From: Candidatus Francisella endociliophora
Lineage (GTDB): Bacteria; Pseudomonadota; Gammaproteobacteria; Francisellales; Francisellaceae
Assembly (NCBI RefSeq): GCF_000764555.1
Contig: NZ_CP009574.1
Location: 1,364,001 to 1,428,000, forward strand
DNA: 64,000 bases
Reading direction: 5' to 3'
Both the position numbers and the translations under genes were made by a program. Position 1 is the stretch's first letter; every line of letters begins with the position of its first letter. Shown here one piece after another: positions 54,822 to 63,971 of this stretch. The notes below the pieces were generated by a model. The model did no database searches, was not told the origin of the DNA, and was given only the letters and a program-made list of their open reading frames with translations.

Positions 54822-57167
54822 ATGTCAGACGATAAGAAAAAGAAGAAACGCCCATTAGATGACTATGTAGCTAATACTCCGACTGTTCAAGAGATAGACC
54901 ATGTTGGAAAGTATGGTGAAGAACCGTATTGGCTACATGTAATCCAAGATGTAGATACTGTTAATGACTGGTTTGAACATCCTATACAGCTACATGCGGT
55001 TAATAAGCCATCTTATGCAAAAGATTGGACAAAAGCAGCTCACAATTTAATCCATCAAAAAGTAAAAGACTTAGATAAAGATTGGCAAGAACAATCAATA
55101 GATTCAATAGAACATGATGATACTGATTTTACAGATTTAGATGCTAGAGGTGGAGCTATAATAGCTAATACCTTTAAAAAAGGTACAGACTTTAGTGATG
55201 CTAAGTTTGATAAAGCTAAAATAGGTGGTGGAGTATATGAAGATTGTAAGTTTACTAATAACTCATTTACTTCTGCTCAAATAGGATTTTTGGAATTTAT
55301 AAATTGTTCATTTAGCAATGTGAACTTTGATAAAGTTAGTTTTAGAGAAGTTATTTTTAGAAATTGTAAATTTAAAGATTGTAGCTTTGTAAGTACACAG
55401 TTTCATACTTCAGATATATATGATAGTGATATTGTAGATTGTGTGTTTAATAAGGAATTTTGGTATTTGAGTGAAATACATAGAAATACATTTACAAACA
55501 ATGAGTTTAACAAAAGCCAGTTTAGTGGAGTGTTAATAAAAGATTGTAATTTTAAAGATAATAGTTTCTTAAAAAATACAACTATCCAAAGCGGAGTTTT
55601 TGATTGTGAATTTAGTAATAACCAATGGTTAAAATGTGGTTTCACAAATAATAGTGATTATAGAAATGTAACTTTTTATAATGAAAATATACATCAATGT
55701 AACTTTGCTAGAGCTGATTGGGTAAATGTAGAAGTACAAAACTCAAAGTTTTATAACAATGATTTTGAATCAACAGAGTTTCACAGTAGTAGTTTTGCTG
55801 ATTGTGAGCTTGTTGGAGATAACTTTGCGACGGCTATATTTAGTGAGGATAGTAAGCTAGTAGGTTGTGATTTGTTACAGGTTAATGTGACAGGGGCTAC
55901 TATTAGAGGAAATGGAGTAACTATTTATAATTGTATATTAGATAAATTTATTTATGCTTTTGCAATGTTACCTAAAGACTTTGATGAGAGCCAACTAAAA
56001 AGAACTTCACAAGCACAAGTTAAACCTTTGACTGATAAGGATTTGAGAAAGCCAAGAGATGCAGAAGATAGTGATAAAGACACATCTAAACCACTAAAAA
56101 ATCTACCAGATAAAGATGCCGCTGTGCTTTGTGAGTTGGTCTATGAAGAATCGTTTTTGAGGTCTATTACTCGTCAAAAAGATAAATCATTAGCAGATTT
56201 TCTTTATCTTTCTAAAGGTGTTATAGATACTGATGTATTGCCTATATTATCAGATAGTGCAAGATTAGATTATGAAAATTATGCAGATTATTATTATCCA
56301 GTTTTAGATAAATATAAATTAGTTGCAGTAAATCCTAGTAGTTCAGATGGGTATTTTAGTATAGCGATAGCTAATAAGAATGATGGTAAAAATATAGGTA
56401 TTTATGTTATTACAAGAGGTAGTTATAACATGTATAACTATTTGTCAGATATAGATATGGCAAGTAGTTTTTTACCTGGTATATTTCATGAGGGTATTTC
56501 GTTTGTTAAAAGCATTTTAGCTAGTAATAGTAATGTTAAATATTTAGGTTTTAGTGGTCATAGTTTAGGTGGTTCAGTTTCACAAGCTCAAACAGTATAC
56601 TTTGAAGCAGAACAAGATAAGAAATATACAATTAGTAAATGTAAAAACTTTGAGCCATTTGGTATAGGTAATATTTTATCTAATTTGAATAATAGTACAT
56701 CTGTGAATACTGATTTAATGGCTAGATATAAAGGAACACCTAAGGCTTATTCTAGTTTAATTTCTAATTTTTATAGAGTTGGAGACTTGGTTTCAGAAAA
56801 AGAATTAGATGCAATATTGGGACGGGTAAATAAAATAGAAACTAATTACACAATGGGCGAGAGTATGGAACGAGGCAAGAAGTTTGATATTCCAGAAGAA
56901 CCACCTAAGTGGTGGGAAGACCCAGTAATTAGAAGAAATCAAAATGATATAAACACGCAAATGGGAGCTACTCAGATACTTATTGATAGAATGTATAGTC
57001 TTCATACAATGACTAACTATAAGTATCAAGGTTTTAATCCTAGCTTAGAAGCAAATAGTTTAAATATAGATAATGTAGAAATATTGATAGCTAAGGGATC
57101 TACTAGCGATAAAGAAAATTATAATTTTGTGTTTCAAGCTATCAATGGATTTAAGGAAATTAAGTAG
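54822..57167 (+). CDS. Pentapeptide-repeat protein fused to a class-3 lipase domain
   Basis: 781 residues without signal peptide. Residues about 1-110 are a charged N-terminal region starting MSDDKKKKKRPLDDYVANTP. About 115-380 is a right-handed beta-helix of degenerate pentapeptide-like repeats (F-x-N/D-C-x-F patterns such as CKFKDCSF). About 425-781 is an alpha/beta hydrolase of the lipase class-3 type. The nucleophile Ser581 is in GFSGHSLGGS, with Asp655 in RVGDLVS and His728 in SLHTMTNY, so the set of catalytic residues is intact and in order. The lipoprotein gene follows directly after the stop codon. I infer a secreted lipase toxin or effector; family members of this domain pair are not known to me. 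Confidence 0.82.
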   Translation: MSDDKKKKKRPLDDYVANTPTVQEIDHVGKYGEEPYWLHVIQDVDTVNDWFEHPIQLHAVNKPSYAKDWTKAAHNLIHQKVKDLDKDWQEQSIDSIEHDDTDFTDLDARGGAIIANTFKKGTDFSDAKFDKAKIGGGVYEDCKFTNNSFTSAQIGFLEFINCSFSNVNFDKVSFREVIFRNCKFKDCSFVSTQFHTSDIYDSDIVDCVFNKEFWYLSEIHRNTFTNNEFNKSQFSGVLIKDCNFKDNSFLKNTTIQSGVFDCEFSNNQWLKCGFTNNSDYRNVTFYNENIHQCNFARADWVNVEVQNSKFYNNDFESTEFHSSSFADCELVGDNFATAIFSEDSKLVGCDLLQVNVTGATIRGNGVTIYNCILDKFIYAFAMLPKDFDESQLKRTSQAQVKPLTDKDLRKPRDAEDSDKDTSKPLKNLPDKDAAVLCELVYEESFLRSITRQKDKSLADFLYLSKGVIDTDVLPILSDSARLDYENYADYYYPVLDKYKLVAVNPSSSDGYFSIAIANKNDGKNIGIYVITRGSYNMYNYLSDIDMASSFLPGIFHEGISFVKSILASNSNVKYLGFSGHSLGGSVSQAQTVYFEAEQDKKYTISKCKNFEPFGIGNILSNLNNSTSVNTDLMARYKGTPKAYSSLISNFYRVGDLVSEKELDAILGRVNKIETNYTMGESMERGKKFDIPEEPPKWWEDPVIRRNQNDINTQMGATQILIDRMYSLHTMTNYKYQGFNPSLEANSLNIDNVEILIAKGSTSDKENYNFVFQAINGFKEIK

Positions 57168-57650
57168 ATGGGATATTTACTCAAATATTTTTCTTTGGCT
57201 TTTATTTTATTTTTTCTATCTAGCTGTAGTTTAGAAACATTATCTCCTAAAGCTAGTAAACAAGAGCAAGAACAGGTTAAACAAGAAGTCCTTAGTATCC
57301 TTGAGAAGGAATATAATCAACCATTTAAAATACTAGATTTTAATTATGATTATAAGTTTCATTATAAAGTTTCATTTTTAGTTGTTGTAGGTAAAAGATA
57401 TGGTACTTATACATTTAAGCTTAGAACTGTAAATAAGCCGATTTTATCATCAACTATAAAACTTACAGATATGCAAGAGTCTCCAATATCTAATTTTAAA
57501 GAATTATATTTAAAAAACTTTTATTGTGGAACTTTAGCAAGCTATTATAAACATGGTAAATTAAACTCAAGTATCCGTAATAATGGTGTTGAACAAGTTA
57601 AAAAATATTGTGATGAGAGAGGACAAAGTTATTATAAGAAGTGGCAGTAA
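57168..57650 (+). CDS. Lipoprotein abutting the lipase gene (immunity candidate)
   Basis: 160 residues, lipobox LSSC (Cys20). The ATG follows the TAG of the lipase gene with no base between, implying obligatory co-translation. The mature protein is basic with a helix (QVKQEVLSILEKEY), a strand hairpin (YDYKFHYKVSFLVVVGK) and a C-terminal helix with two Cys residues (FYCGTLASYYKHG, VKKYCDERGQ). Periplasmic or outer-membrane immunity lipoproteins guard against secreted phospholipases in other bacteria; the layout here is the same, but immunity is only inferred. Confidence 0.72.
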   Translation: MGYLLKYFSLAFILFFLSSCSLETLSPKASKQEQEQVKQEVLSILEKEYNQPFKILDFNYDYKFHYKVSFLVVVGKRYGTYTFKLRTVNKPILSSTIKLTDMQESPISNFKELYLKNFYCGTLASYYKHGKLNSSIRNNGVEQVKKYCDERGQSYYKKWQ

Positions 57651-57673
57651 GTAATAAATATTAAGAATTTGAA

Positions 57674-57733
57674 ATGAGTATAAAAGAAATATTACAAACT
57701 AAAGAGTGTGCTTCACAGCTTAAAGATTATTAA
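57674..57733 (+). pseudogene. Very short frame after the lipoprotein, likely gene remnant
   Basis: Starts ATGAGTATAAAAGAAATATT and encodes 19 residues (MSIKEILQTKECASQLKDY). It sits 23 bases after the lipoprotein stop. The stop codon falls in a perfect TAAAGAT-TATTA-ATCTTTA hairpin (57721-57739). Either a tiny peptide gene or the truncated start of a former cluster member. Confidence 0.3.
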
Positions 57734-57809
57734 TCTTTAGTAATTATTTGTTGAGCTTTTATAAAAAATGGTAATATTAGAAGGTAACTAATAAACTATT
57801 TAATTATCT

Positions 57810-58691
57810 ATGCTTAATATACTTAAATATATATACTATGCAATTTTCTCGATAGTGTGTCTAATGTCCAGTGCAATAGTAGCATTTGTTCCAATTTTTA
57901 TTTTTTCATTGGCCAAGCTTTTGATTCCTATAAAAGGTATTAGATATTTCTGTACTTCAGTTGTGCAATACTCTGTAAGCTTATGGGTAAGTTACTCTAT
58001 CTTAATTACAAAACTATTTTCTCCAACAAAAATTGAATTTGAGAAAAATGCTAGTCTTGATGCGAAAGGTTCATATTTAATTATATCTAATCATAAGAGC
58101 TGGCTAGACACTTTTATATTAATGTTAGCCTTTCATAAGAAAATTGCATTTCCAAAATTTTTTATGAAGTTTCAGATATTTTTTGTACCTATTCTAGGAT
58201 TAATTGCATGGGCTTTAGAATTTCCGGCTATGCGAAGATACTCAAAAGAGTATATTGCACAAAATCCTGAAAAAAAAGGTGAAGACATCCAAAAGACGAT
58301 AAATTATTGTAAAAGCTTATCTGTGCGCCCAACAACTATTGTTAATTTTGTTGAGGGGACTCGATTGACTGCAGAGAAGTTGAAAAAAAGTAATTATAAA
58401 AACCTATTAAACCCAAAGGCTGGTGGTATAGCAGTAATTTTAAAAAGTTTATCTGGTAGGATGACAGGTATATTAAATACAACAATAGTTTATGATAGCC
58501 CAGATCAGACTCTTTGGGATTTTATGGTTAGAAAGACAAAAAATATCAAAGTTAAAGTTGATTTTATCCCTATAGAAGAAGTTCCAGTTGGTGATTATTT
58601 TAATTGTGATAAAGATAAACAAAATTTCCAAGATTGGTTAAATAACCTTTGGCTTGGTAATGATAAATATATCACTGAGCAAACAAAATAA
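57810..58691 (+). CDS. PlsC-like acyltransferase (YihG type)
   Basis: 293 residues with two N-terminal hydrophobic helices. The acyltransferase motifs are ISNHKSWLDTF (H-x4-D at about 94-99), the FMKFQIFFVPILGLIAWALEFPAMRR region, FVEGTR (about 190) and the final PKAGGIA-type loop. It resembles the YihG/LPLAT inner membrane acyltransferases that add an acyl chain to lysophosphatidic acid or related lipids. It follows the lipase cluster by 158 bases on the same strand; a functional link (phospholipid repair) is possible but unproven. Confidence 0.87.
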   Translation: MLNILKYIYYAIFSIVCLMSSAIVAFVPIFIFSLAKLLIPIKGIRYFCTSVVQYSVSLWVSYSILITKLFSPTKIEFEKNASLDAKGSYLIISNHKSWLDTFILMLAFHKKIAFPKFFMKFQIFFVPILGLIAWALEFPAMRRYSKEYIAQNPEKKGEDIQKTINYCKSLSVRPTTIVNFVEGTRLTAEKLKKSNYKNLLNPKAGGIAVILKSLSGRMTGILNTTIVYDSPDQTLWDFMVRKTKNIKVKVDFIPIEEVPVGDYFNCDKDKQNFQDWLNNLWLGNDKYITEQTK

Positions 58692-58813
58692 AACTTGTTA
58701 TACTTAAATTTTTCCAAAGAAGTGATAATTAACCATCTTAAACTTGTTTAGAATGGAATATATAGTGAATGATTAGAATGACTTTGAGAAGAATAGGATT
58801 ATTTGGCGAGAGT

Positions 58814-59338
58814 TTAATGAAGCCAAGCAATCTCAACAAATAAAAATAATGCTGAATATATACCCATAAAAATAAATGGCATATAAATTTCAAGCATTCT
58901 AATCGGTCTAAAAGAACCTTTTTCTTCAGCAATATGTTCTTCAGTCAGCCATACTCTTGAAGGAAGGCGTCTTTCCAAAGATGGTACTATACTACTTTTT
59001 ATTTGTATATGATGTCTGAAGAACCTAACTATTTTCCACCAAGCGTAACAGAAAACTAACCCAGCAAAATAGGGGATCGCTACAAGGACCCCTGAAGGTG
59101 GATTTTCTACATTCATATTATTACTTATTGCTAAAGCTACAATACCCACTAGCAATAAGTTGATAACTAAAAAGAATAGATTAATAACAATTCTTCTATA
59201 GTTAGTTCTATCTGTTAGTTCAACATATATTCTATATTGCTCAATTAGAAGAGCATTATATTGTTCATTAGATAAACTATTTTCATCTTCATTACTCCAT
59301 AGCTTATCTTGAATATCTTTGTGACTTATCTTTTCCAT
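58814..59338 (-). CDS. ripA: RipA-family inner membrane protein
   Basis: 174 residues with two N-terminal membrane helices (about 50-70 and 84-103) and one near the C-terminus (about 152-171). A conserved-looking NALLIEQYRIYVELTDRTNYRR segment before the first helix matches what I recall of RipA-family octameric membrane proteins; in F. tularensis RipA is needed for growth in host cells. The position, two genes from rpsA, also fits my memory of that locus. Identification is from memory, not by alignment. A short frame 58738-58932 inside it on the same strand is a shadow. Confidence 0.72.
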   Translation of the reverse strand: MEKISHKDIQDKLWSNEDENSLSNEQYNALLIEQYRIYVELTDRTNYRRIVINLFFLVINLLLVGIVALAISNNMNVENPPSGVLVAIPYFAGLVFCYAWWKIVRFFRHHIQIKSSIVPSLERRLPSRVWLTEEHIAEEKGSFRPIRMLEIYMPFIFMGIYSALFLFVEIAWLH

Positions 59339-59435
59339 TTTATTCCTTTAATTTTTTATACTATCAAAAGACCCTTTTACAAAAGTAATGCTATTACATT
59401 TTTAGCTATTTAGCAAATTTACCAATTAGTAAAAG

Positions 59436-59978
59436 TTATCGAACTTGCTTGCCCGTTATTATATCAATAATTTTAGATGGTTGTGAAGAGTTTACTTGCG
59501 TTTCTAACACATAGATATCTTTGAATATCTTGTTTACTATAATAGGATTATTGATAAATTCCTGTCCAGATATATTAGCACTGGTAGATATTATTGCATT
59601 ATTGAGTTTTGAGCAGATATCTTTGATAATATCAGTATTTACTAAGCGTAAGGCTACAGTTGGTTTACCGCCTGTTAGCCATTGAATATCTTTTTTAGCA
59701 GGGGCAATCCATGTAATTGGTTGCTGTTGCTTAGAGCATAGCTTATTGATTTGCATATCAGATAGTTTAGTTATATCAACATATTGTACTAAGTGATTAA
59801 AATCATGAGAAATTATGATAAAGCCTTTGCTAGAATCCCTTTTTTTAAGATTTATAACTTTAGCCACGGCATCTTTAGAGATATTGCAACTTAGACCGTA
59901 AACAGTATCTGTTGGGATGCTAACAACATTATTAGTTTTTAATTCAAAGACTATCTTATCTATATCGCTTGTAAGCAT
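59436..59978 (-). CDS. tsaC: Threonylcarbamoyl-AMP synthase
   Basis: 180 residues with the YrdC/Sua5 fold: NNVVSIPTDTVYGLSCNI, INLKKRDSSKGFIIISHD, QPITWIAP, PTVALRLVN, and AIISTSANISGQ. It makes threonylcarbamoyl-AMP for the t6A37 modification of ANN-decoding tRNAs. It lies 134 bases downstream of rpsA's 3' end, on the same strand, with a terminator between. Confidence 0.92.
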   Translation of the reverse strand: MLTSDIDKIVFELKTNNVVSIPTDTVYGLSCNISKDAVAKVINLKKRDSSKGFIIISHDFNHLVQYVDITKLSDMQINKLCSKQQQPITWIAPAKKDIQWLTGGKPTVALRLVNTDIIKDICSKLNNAIISTSANISGQEFINNPIIVNKIFKDIYVLETQVNSSQPSKIIDIITGKQVR

Positions 59979-60040
59979 TTATCTTTATTATCAGAAGTAT
60001 CGATTTAATTGGTGTTGGTATTTTATTACATTTTAGAAAT

Positions 60041-60074
60041 AAAAAAACCTATAAACTAAAAATAGCTTATAGGT
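60041..60074 (-). terminator. Rho-independent terminator of rpsA
   Basis: On the minus strand ACCTATAAGC..TTATAGGT forms a stem (complement of 60048-60074) followed by seven U residues (complement of 60041-60047). It is about 40 bases after the rpsA stop codon. Good stem, good U-tract. Confidence 0.8.
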
Positions 60075-60112
60075 CTTTAATAGGTATTAGGTTTTAGATC
60101 AGTAAGAAGTTA

Positions 60113-61789
60113 TTACTTCTTGCTTAATTGCTCTTTGATAAGGTCACCAAGAGTAGTAGGAGTCATTTGCTCTACTTTGTAGTTAGATTTGCCACCAGAT
60201 ACAGCAGACATATCTTCATCAACAGCTTTGATAGAAAGAGCAATGCTTCTTTTCTTAACATCAACATTGATGATTCTAGCTTCTACCTCTTGTCCTTCGC
60301 TTAACTCATCACTAACATTTTTAGTATGCTCAGCAGAAATCTCAGCGATTCTGATGAAACCATCAATGTTGTTTTCTTCGTCAAGCATAACTACAGCACC
60401 ATTATCTTGGATTTTAGCTACTGTACCTTTCACTAAAGAACCTTTAGGATGAACATTAACAAAGTTCTTGAATGGATCTTCAGAAAGCTGCTTCATGCTA
60501 AGAGCAATTCTCTCAAGGTCAGTGTTAACAGAAACTAATACAGCTTCTACTTCGTCACCTTTCTTAAGTTCTTTGATAGCTTTAGCAGGGTTATCCCAAG
60601 CAACATCTGAGATGTGTACAAGTCCATCAATACCACCTTCAAGACCGATAAATACACCGAACTCAGTGATTGATCTGATCTTACCAGTAACTTTGTCACC
60701 AGTTTGGAAGTTTTTCTCGAACTCATCCCATGGATTAGCTTTACACTGCTTGATACCTAGAGATATTCTGTGGTTATCAGCATCTAATTCAAGTACGATA
60801 ACTTCAACTTCTTGACCAATAGATACAGCTTTATGAGGATTAACGTTTTTGTTAGTCCAATCCATTTCAGATGTGTGAACTAGACCTTCGATACCTTCTT
60901 TTAACTTAACAAAACAACCGTAGTCAGTGATGTTAGTTACAGTACCCATAAGCTTAGCACCTACTGGAAGCTCATTAGCAATATTTAACCAAGGATCTTC
61001 ACCAAGTTGCTTGATACCTAAAGAAATTCTTTGCTTCTCTTTGTCGAACTTGATTACTTTAACATCGATTTCTTGACCTATAGATAGTACATCTGTAGGG
61101 TGACTAATTCTGCTCCAAGAGATATCTGTAATATGTAGTAGACCATCAACACCGCCAAGATCGATAAATGCACCGAAGTCTGTGATGTTTTTAACGATAC
61201 CTTTAAGTACGCTACCTTCAGAGATTTTCTCTAACATAGCGTCTCTATCACCAGAGTTGTTTTCTTCGATTACAGCTTTTCTAGAAACAACGATGTTGTT
61301 TCTTTTTGTGTCAATCTTAACAACTTTTAGTTCGATATCTTTGTCTTCAAGATGTGTTACATCTTTTACAGGTCTTGTATCAACTAATGAACCAGGTAAG
61401 AATGCTCTAAGGCCTTCAACATCCATAGTGTAACCACCACGAACATGATTAGTGATTTTACCAAGAACAGTTTCATTGTTTTCGAAAGCGTTTTCGATTC
61501 TGTCCCAAAGCTCAATTTTCTTAGCTTTGTCTCTTGATAATCTAGTTTCACCACAGCTGTTATCTAGAGCTTCTAGAACAACGTTGATTTTATCACCAGC
61601 AGCTACTTCTAGTTCGCCATCACTGTTTTTTAGAGAAGATACAGGAATGAAAGATTCTGATTTAAGACCAGCATCAATCATTGCAAAATCTTTATCTATA
61701 CTAACAACAGTTGCTTCGATGATTTTACCTATTCTCATCTCTGTTTGTTTTAGAGACTGTTCAAATAGTTCTTTGAAATTTTCTGACAT
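60113..61789 (-). CDS. rpsA: 30S ribosomal protein S1
   Basis: 558 residues from the ATG at 61789 (MSENFKELFEQSLKQTEMR), which lines up with the E. coli N-terminus; the frame extends five codons upstream. Six S1 domains in tandem, each with the V-x-G-x-V-x-N/D-I-T-x-G-F/C-F/V-V motif (for example KNITDFGAFIDLGGVDGLLH and RSITEFGVFIGLEGGIDGLV). S1 recruits mRNA to the 30S subunit. Minus-strand gene with a terminator after it; divergent from tadA. Four shadow frames overlap it. Confidence 0.97.
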   Translation of the reverse strand: MSENFKELFEQSLKQTEMRIGKIIEATVVSIDKDFAMIDAGLKSESFIPVSSLKNSDGELEVAAGDKINVVLEALDNSCGETRLSRDKAKKIELWDRIENAFENNETVLGKITNHVRGGYTMDVEGLRAFLPGSLVDTRPVKDVTHLEDKDIELKVVKIDTKRNNIVVSRKAVIEENNSGDRDAMLEKISEGSVLKGIVKNITDFGAFIDLGGVDGLLHITDISWSRISHPTDVLSIGQEIDVKVIKFDKEKQRISLGIKQLGEDPWLNIANELPVGAKLMGTVTNITDYGCFVKLKEGIEGLVHTSEMDWTNKNVNPHKAVSIGQEVEVIVLELDADNHRISLGIKQCKANPWDEFEKNFQTGDKVTGKIRSITEFGVFIGLEGGIDGLVHISDVAWDNPAKAIKELKKGDEVEAVLVSVNTDLERIALSMKQLSEDPFKNFVNVHPKGSLVKGTVAKIQDNGAVVMLDEENNIDGFIRIAEISAEHTKNVSDELSEGQEVEARIINVDVKKRSIALSIKAVDEDMSAVSGGKSNYKVEQMTPTTLGDLIKEQLSKK

Positions 61790-61934
61790 TTTTTTGATTT
61801 CCATTTTCAGTGTGGTTGGTTATACATAGTTTGCAAGTACCCACCGGTTATATATAAAAATACTAGCAAACAATTTTGTAATGTGTAATATTATCTAAGT
61901 GATTAAAATTCTTCAAGAAAAATTTAAACATTTT

Positions 61935-62396
61935 ATGTCTGATGACTATCAAAAACATATTTTTTTTATGCAAAAAGCGTATGAACAAGCACTATTGGCC
62001 TATGAGGCAGGCGAGGTTCCAATTGGAGCTGTACTTACAAAAAATGATAAAATAATAGCGAGTGCTTACAATCAAACAATAACTTTAAATGATCCAACTG
62101 CACATGCTGAAACCTTAGCAATACGTTTGGCAGCAAAAGAGCTAAAAAATTATAGGTTAACAGATACAAAATTGTATGTTACTTTAGAGCCATGTATAAT
62201 GTGCGTTGGTGCTATGGTTCAAGCGAGAATATCTGAGCTAATATATGCTTGTGATGATACTCGAGTGGGTATTTTGTCTCAGAAAGAGATGCACAAAAAT
62301 AAAGATATCAATCACAACTTAAAAGTGCTTAATGGAGTGATGTCTGTCGAGTGTGGAGATCTTTTAAAAAGTTTTTTCAAGGAACGAAGAAAATAA
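61935..62396 (+). CDS. tadA: tRNA-specific adenosine deaminase
   Basis: 153 residues from the ATG at 61935 (MSDDYQKHIFFMQKAYEQA); the frame is open to a GTG at 61899. Zinc and catalytic residues: HAETLAIR (His, Glu) and PCIMCVGAM (two Cys). TadA deaminates A34 of tRNA-Arg to inosine. It precedes ddl by 4 bases, which puts it in the cell-division gene row. Confidence 0.92.
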   Translation: MSDDYQKHIFFMQKAYEQALLAYEAGEVPIGAVLTKNDKIIASAYNQTITLNDPTAHAETLAIRLAAKELKNYRLTDTKLYVTLEPCIMCVGAMVQARISELIYACDDTRVGILSQKEMHKNKDINHNLKVLNGVMSVECGDLLKSFFKERRK

Positions 62397-62400
62397 GAAT

Positions 62401-63288
62401 ATGAGTAAAGAAAAAATAGTAGTTTTATATGGTGGAGATTCTCCTGAGAGAGAAGTTTCTTTAAAGTCTGGCAAAGTTGTTTTAGACTCACTAATAAATC
62501 AAGGTTATGATGCTGTTGGTTTAGATGCTAGCGGTAGAGATCTAGTTGCAAGTCTGATAGAGCTGAACCCTGACAAGTGTTTTGTTGCATTACATGGAGA
62601 AGATGGTGAAAATGGTAGAGTATCTGCTGTGTTAGAAATGCTTGGGATTAAACACACAGGTTCGAGCATGAAATCATCGGTGATAACTATGGATAAAATG
62701 ATCTCTAAAGAGATATGGATGCATCATCGTATGCCTACACCTATAGCTAAGATATTAACAGATAAGCTTGTTAGTGAAGATGAAATTAGTTTTCCTGTAG
62801 CAGTTAAACCAAGTAGTGGTGGTTCAAGCATAGCAACTTTTAAAGTTAATACTATTAATGAGCTAGAGTCTGCATATAGTGAGGCATCAAAATATGGCGA
62901 TGTAATGGTTGAGCAGTGGGTTACTGGTAAAGAAATAACAGTAGCAGTTGTGAATGATGAAGTTTATTCATCTGTATGGATTGAGCCATTAAATGAATTT
63001 TATGACTATGAGTCAAAATATAGTGGTAAATCTATTTACCACTCTCCAAGTGGGCTGTGTGAGCAAAAAGAGTTAGAAGTTCGCCAGCTAGCTAAAAAAG
63101 CATATGATCTTTTAGGCTGTAAAGGCCATGCAAGAGTCGACTTTATCTATGATAATGGTGAGTTTTATTTGATGGAGATAAATTCTTCTCCAGGAATGAC
63201 GGAAAATAGTTTATCACCAAAATCAGCTGCTGCTGAAGGAATAGATTTTGACGCTTTTGTTAAATCGATAATAGAACAGGCGCAATGA
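62401..63288 (+). CDS. ddl: D-alanine-D-alanine ligase
   Basis: 295 residues, the DdlB size class. VLYGGDSPEREVSLKSG at the N-terminus, PVAVKPSSGGSSIA (ATP-grasp), WVTGKEITVAV, GHARVDFIYDNGEFYLMEINSSPGMTENS with metal-binding Glu and Asn. Forms the D-Ala-D-Ala dipeptide of peptidoglycan. Overlaps ftsQ by 4 bases (ATGA), the usual ddlB-ftsQ arrangement. Confidence 0.95.
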   Translation: MSKEKIVVLYGGDSPEREVSLKSGKVVLDSLINQGYDAVGLDASGRDLVASLIELNPDKCFVALHGEDGENGRVSAVLEMLGIKHTGSSMKSSVITMDKMISKEIWMHHRMPTPIAKILTDKLVSEDEISFPVAVKPSSGGSSIATFKVNTINELESAYSEASKYGDVMVEQWVTGKEITVAVVNDEVYSSVWIEPLNEFYDYESKYSGKSIYHSPSGLCEQKELEVRQLAKKAYDLLGCKGHARVDFIYDNGEFYLMEINSSPGMTENSLSPKSAAAEGIDFDAFVKSIIEQAQ

Positions 63289-63971
63289 TTAGGGCTATTC
63301 GTAAATTCTTGATATTAAGTTTGATTTTAGCAGTCTTTCTAGCTATTGGTATATATATAGTCAGCCAAACAGATAAGACTATAGCTAGAGTTGATGTTGT
63401 TTCTAATGATGGTTTGGTTTATATATCAAAACAAGATCTTATAAAAAAAGTTAGTGATTTAAGCGATAAAAAAGAATGGTTTGATATAGATGCTGATGAG
63501 ATAGAAAAATATCTATATGCGGTAAAAGGGGTTGATTATACTCTTGTTAAAAAAGTTTGGCCATCGACATTGGTTATATATATGTACGATCATAAGCCGA
63601 TAGCATACTGGAATAATAGTGAGATTTTATTAAATAATATGGAGATTATTAAGCCAGCTGTTTTTAGTTATGATAATGAGCTGGTTCATATAGCTAGTAC
63701 TGATGATGCAAATAAAGATTATATATATCAAACATATGAAGAGTTAAATAGTATTGCTAAGCAGCATGGGCTCGAAATAATAAAAATATTTTACAAAGGT
63801 AATCAGTTTAGTTTGTTATTTGATAATGATATGGAAGTTGTTTTAGGATCAACAAAATTAAAAGGACGTCTAGAATTATTTTTTAATTCTTATAAAAAAG
63901 TAAATGACTATAAAAAGATAAAATATTTTGATATGCGCTATGATGATGGTTTTGCAGTAAAGTATGAATAG
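63285..63971 (+). CDS. ftsQ: Cell division protein FtsQ
   Basis: 228 residues, a bit shorter than E. coli FtsQ (276). One N-terminal membrane helix (about 8-25), then a POTRA-like segment (IARVDVVSNDGLVYISKQDLIKK) with the V-x-KxWPxTLxI pattern (VKKVWPSTLVIYMYDHKPIAYW) and a beta domain. FtsQ links early and late divisome parts in the periplasm. Its end overlaps a following ATG; ftsA would be expected next. Confidence 0.93.
   Translation: MIRAIRKFLILSLILAVFLAIGIYIVSQTDKTIARVDVVSNDGLVYISKQDLIKKVSDLSDKKEWFDIDADEIEKYLYAVKGVDYTLVKKVWPSTLVIYMYDHKPIAYWNNSEILLNNMEIIKPAVFSYDNELVHIASTDDANKDYIYQTYEELNSIAKQHGLEIIKIFYKGNQFSLLFDNDMEVVLGSTKLKGRLELFFNSYKKVNDYKKIKYFDMRYDDGFAVKYE

Noticed and set aside
58738-58932. 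64-codon frame on the same strand as the ripA-like gene
   Set aside because: It overlaps the C-terminal part of ripA in another frame, and the longer ripA frame has better protein character.
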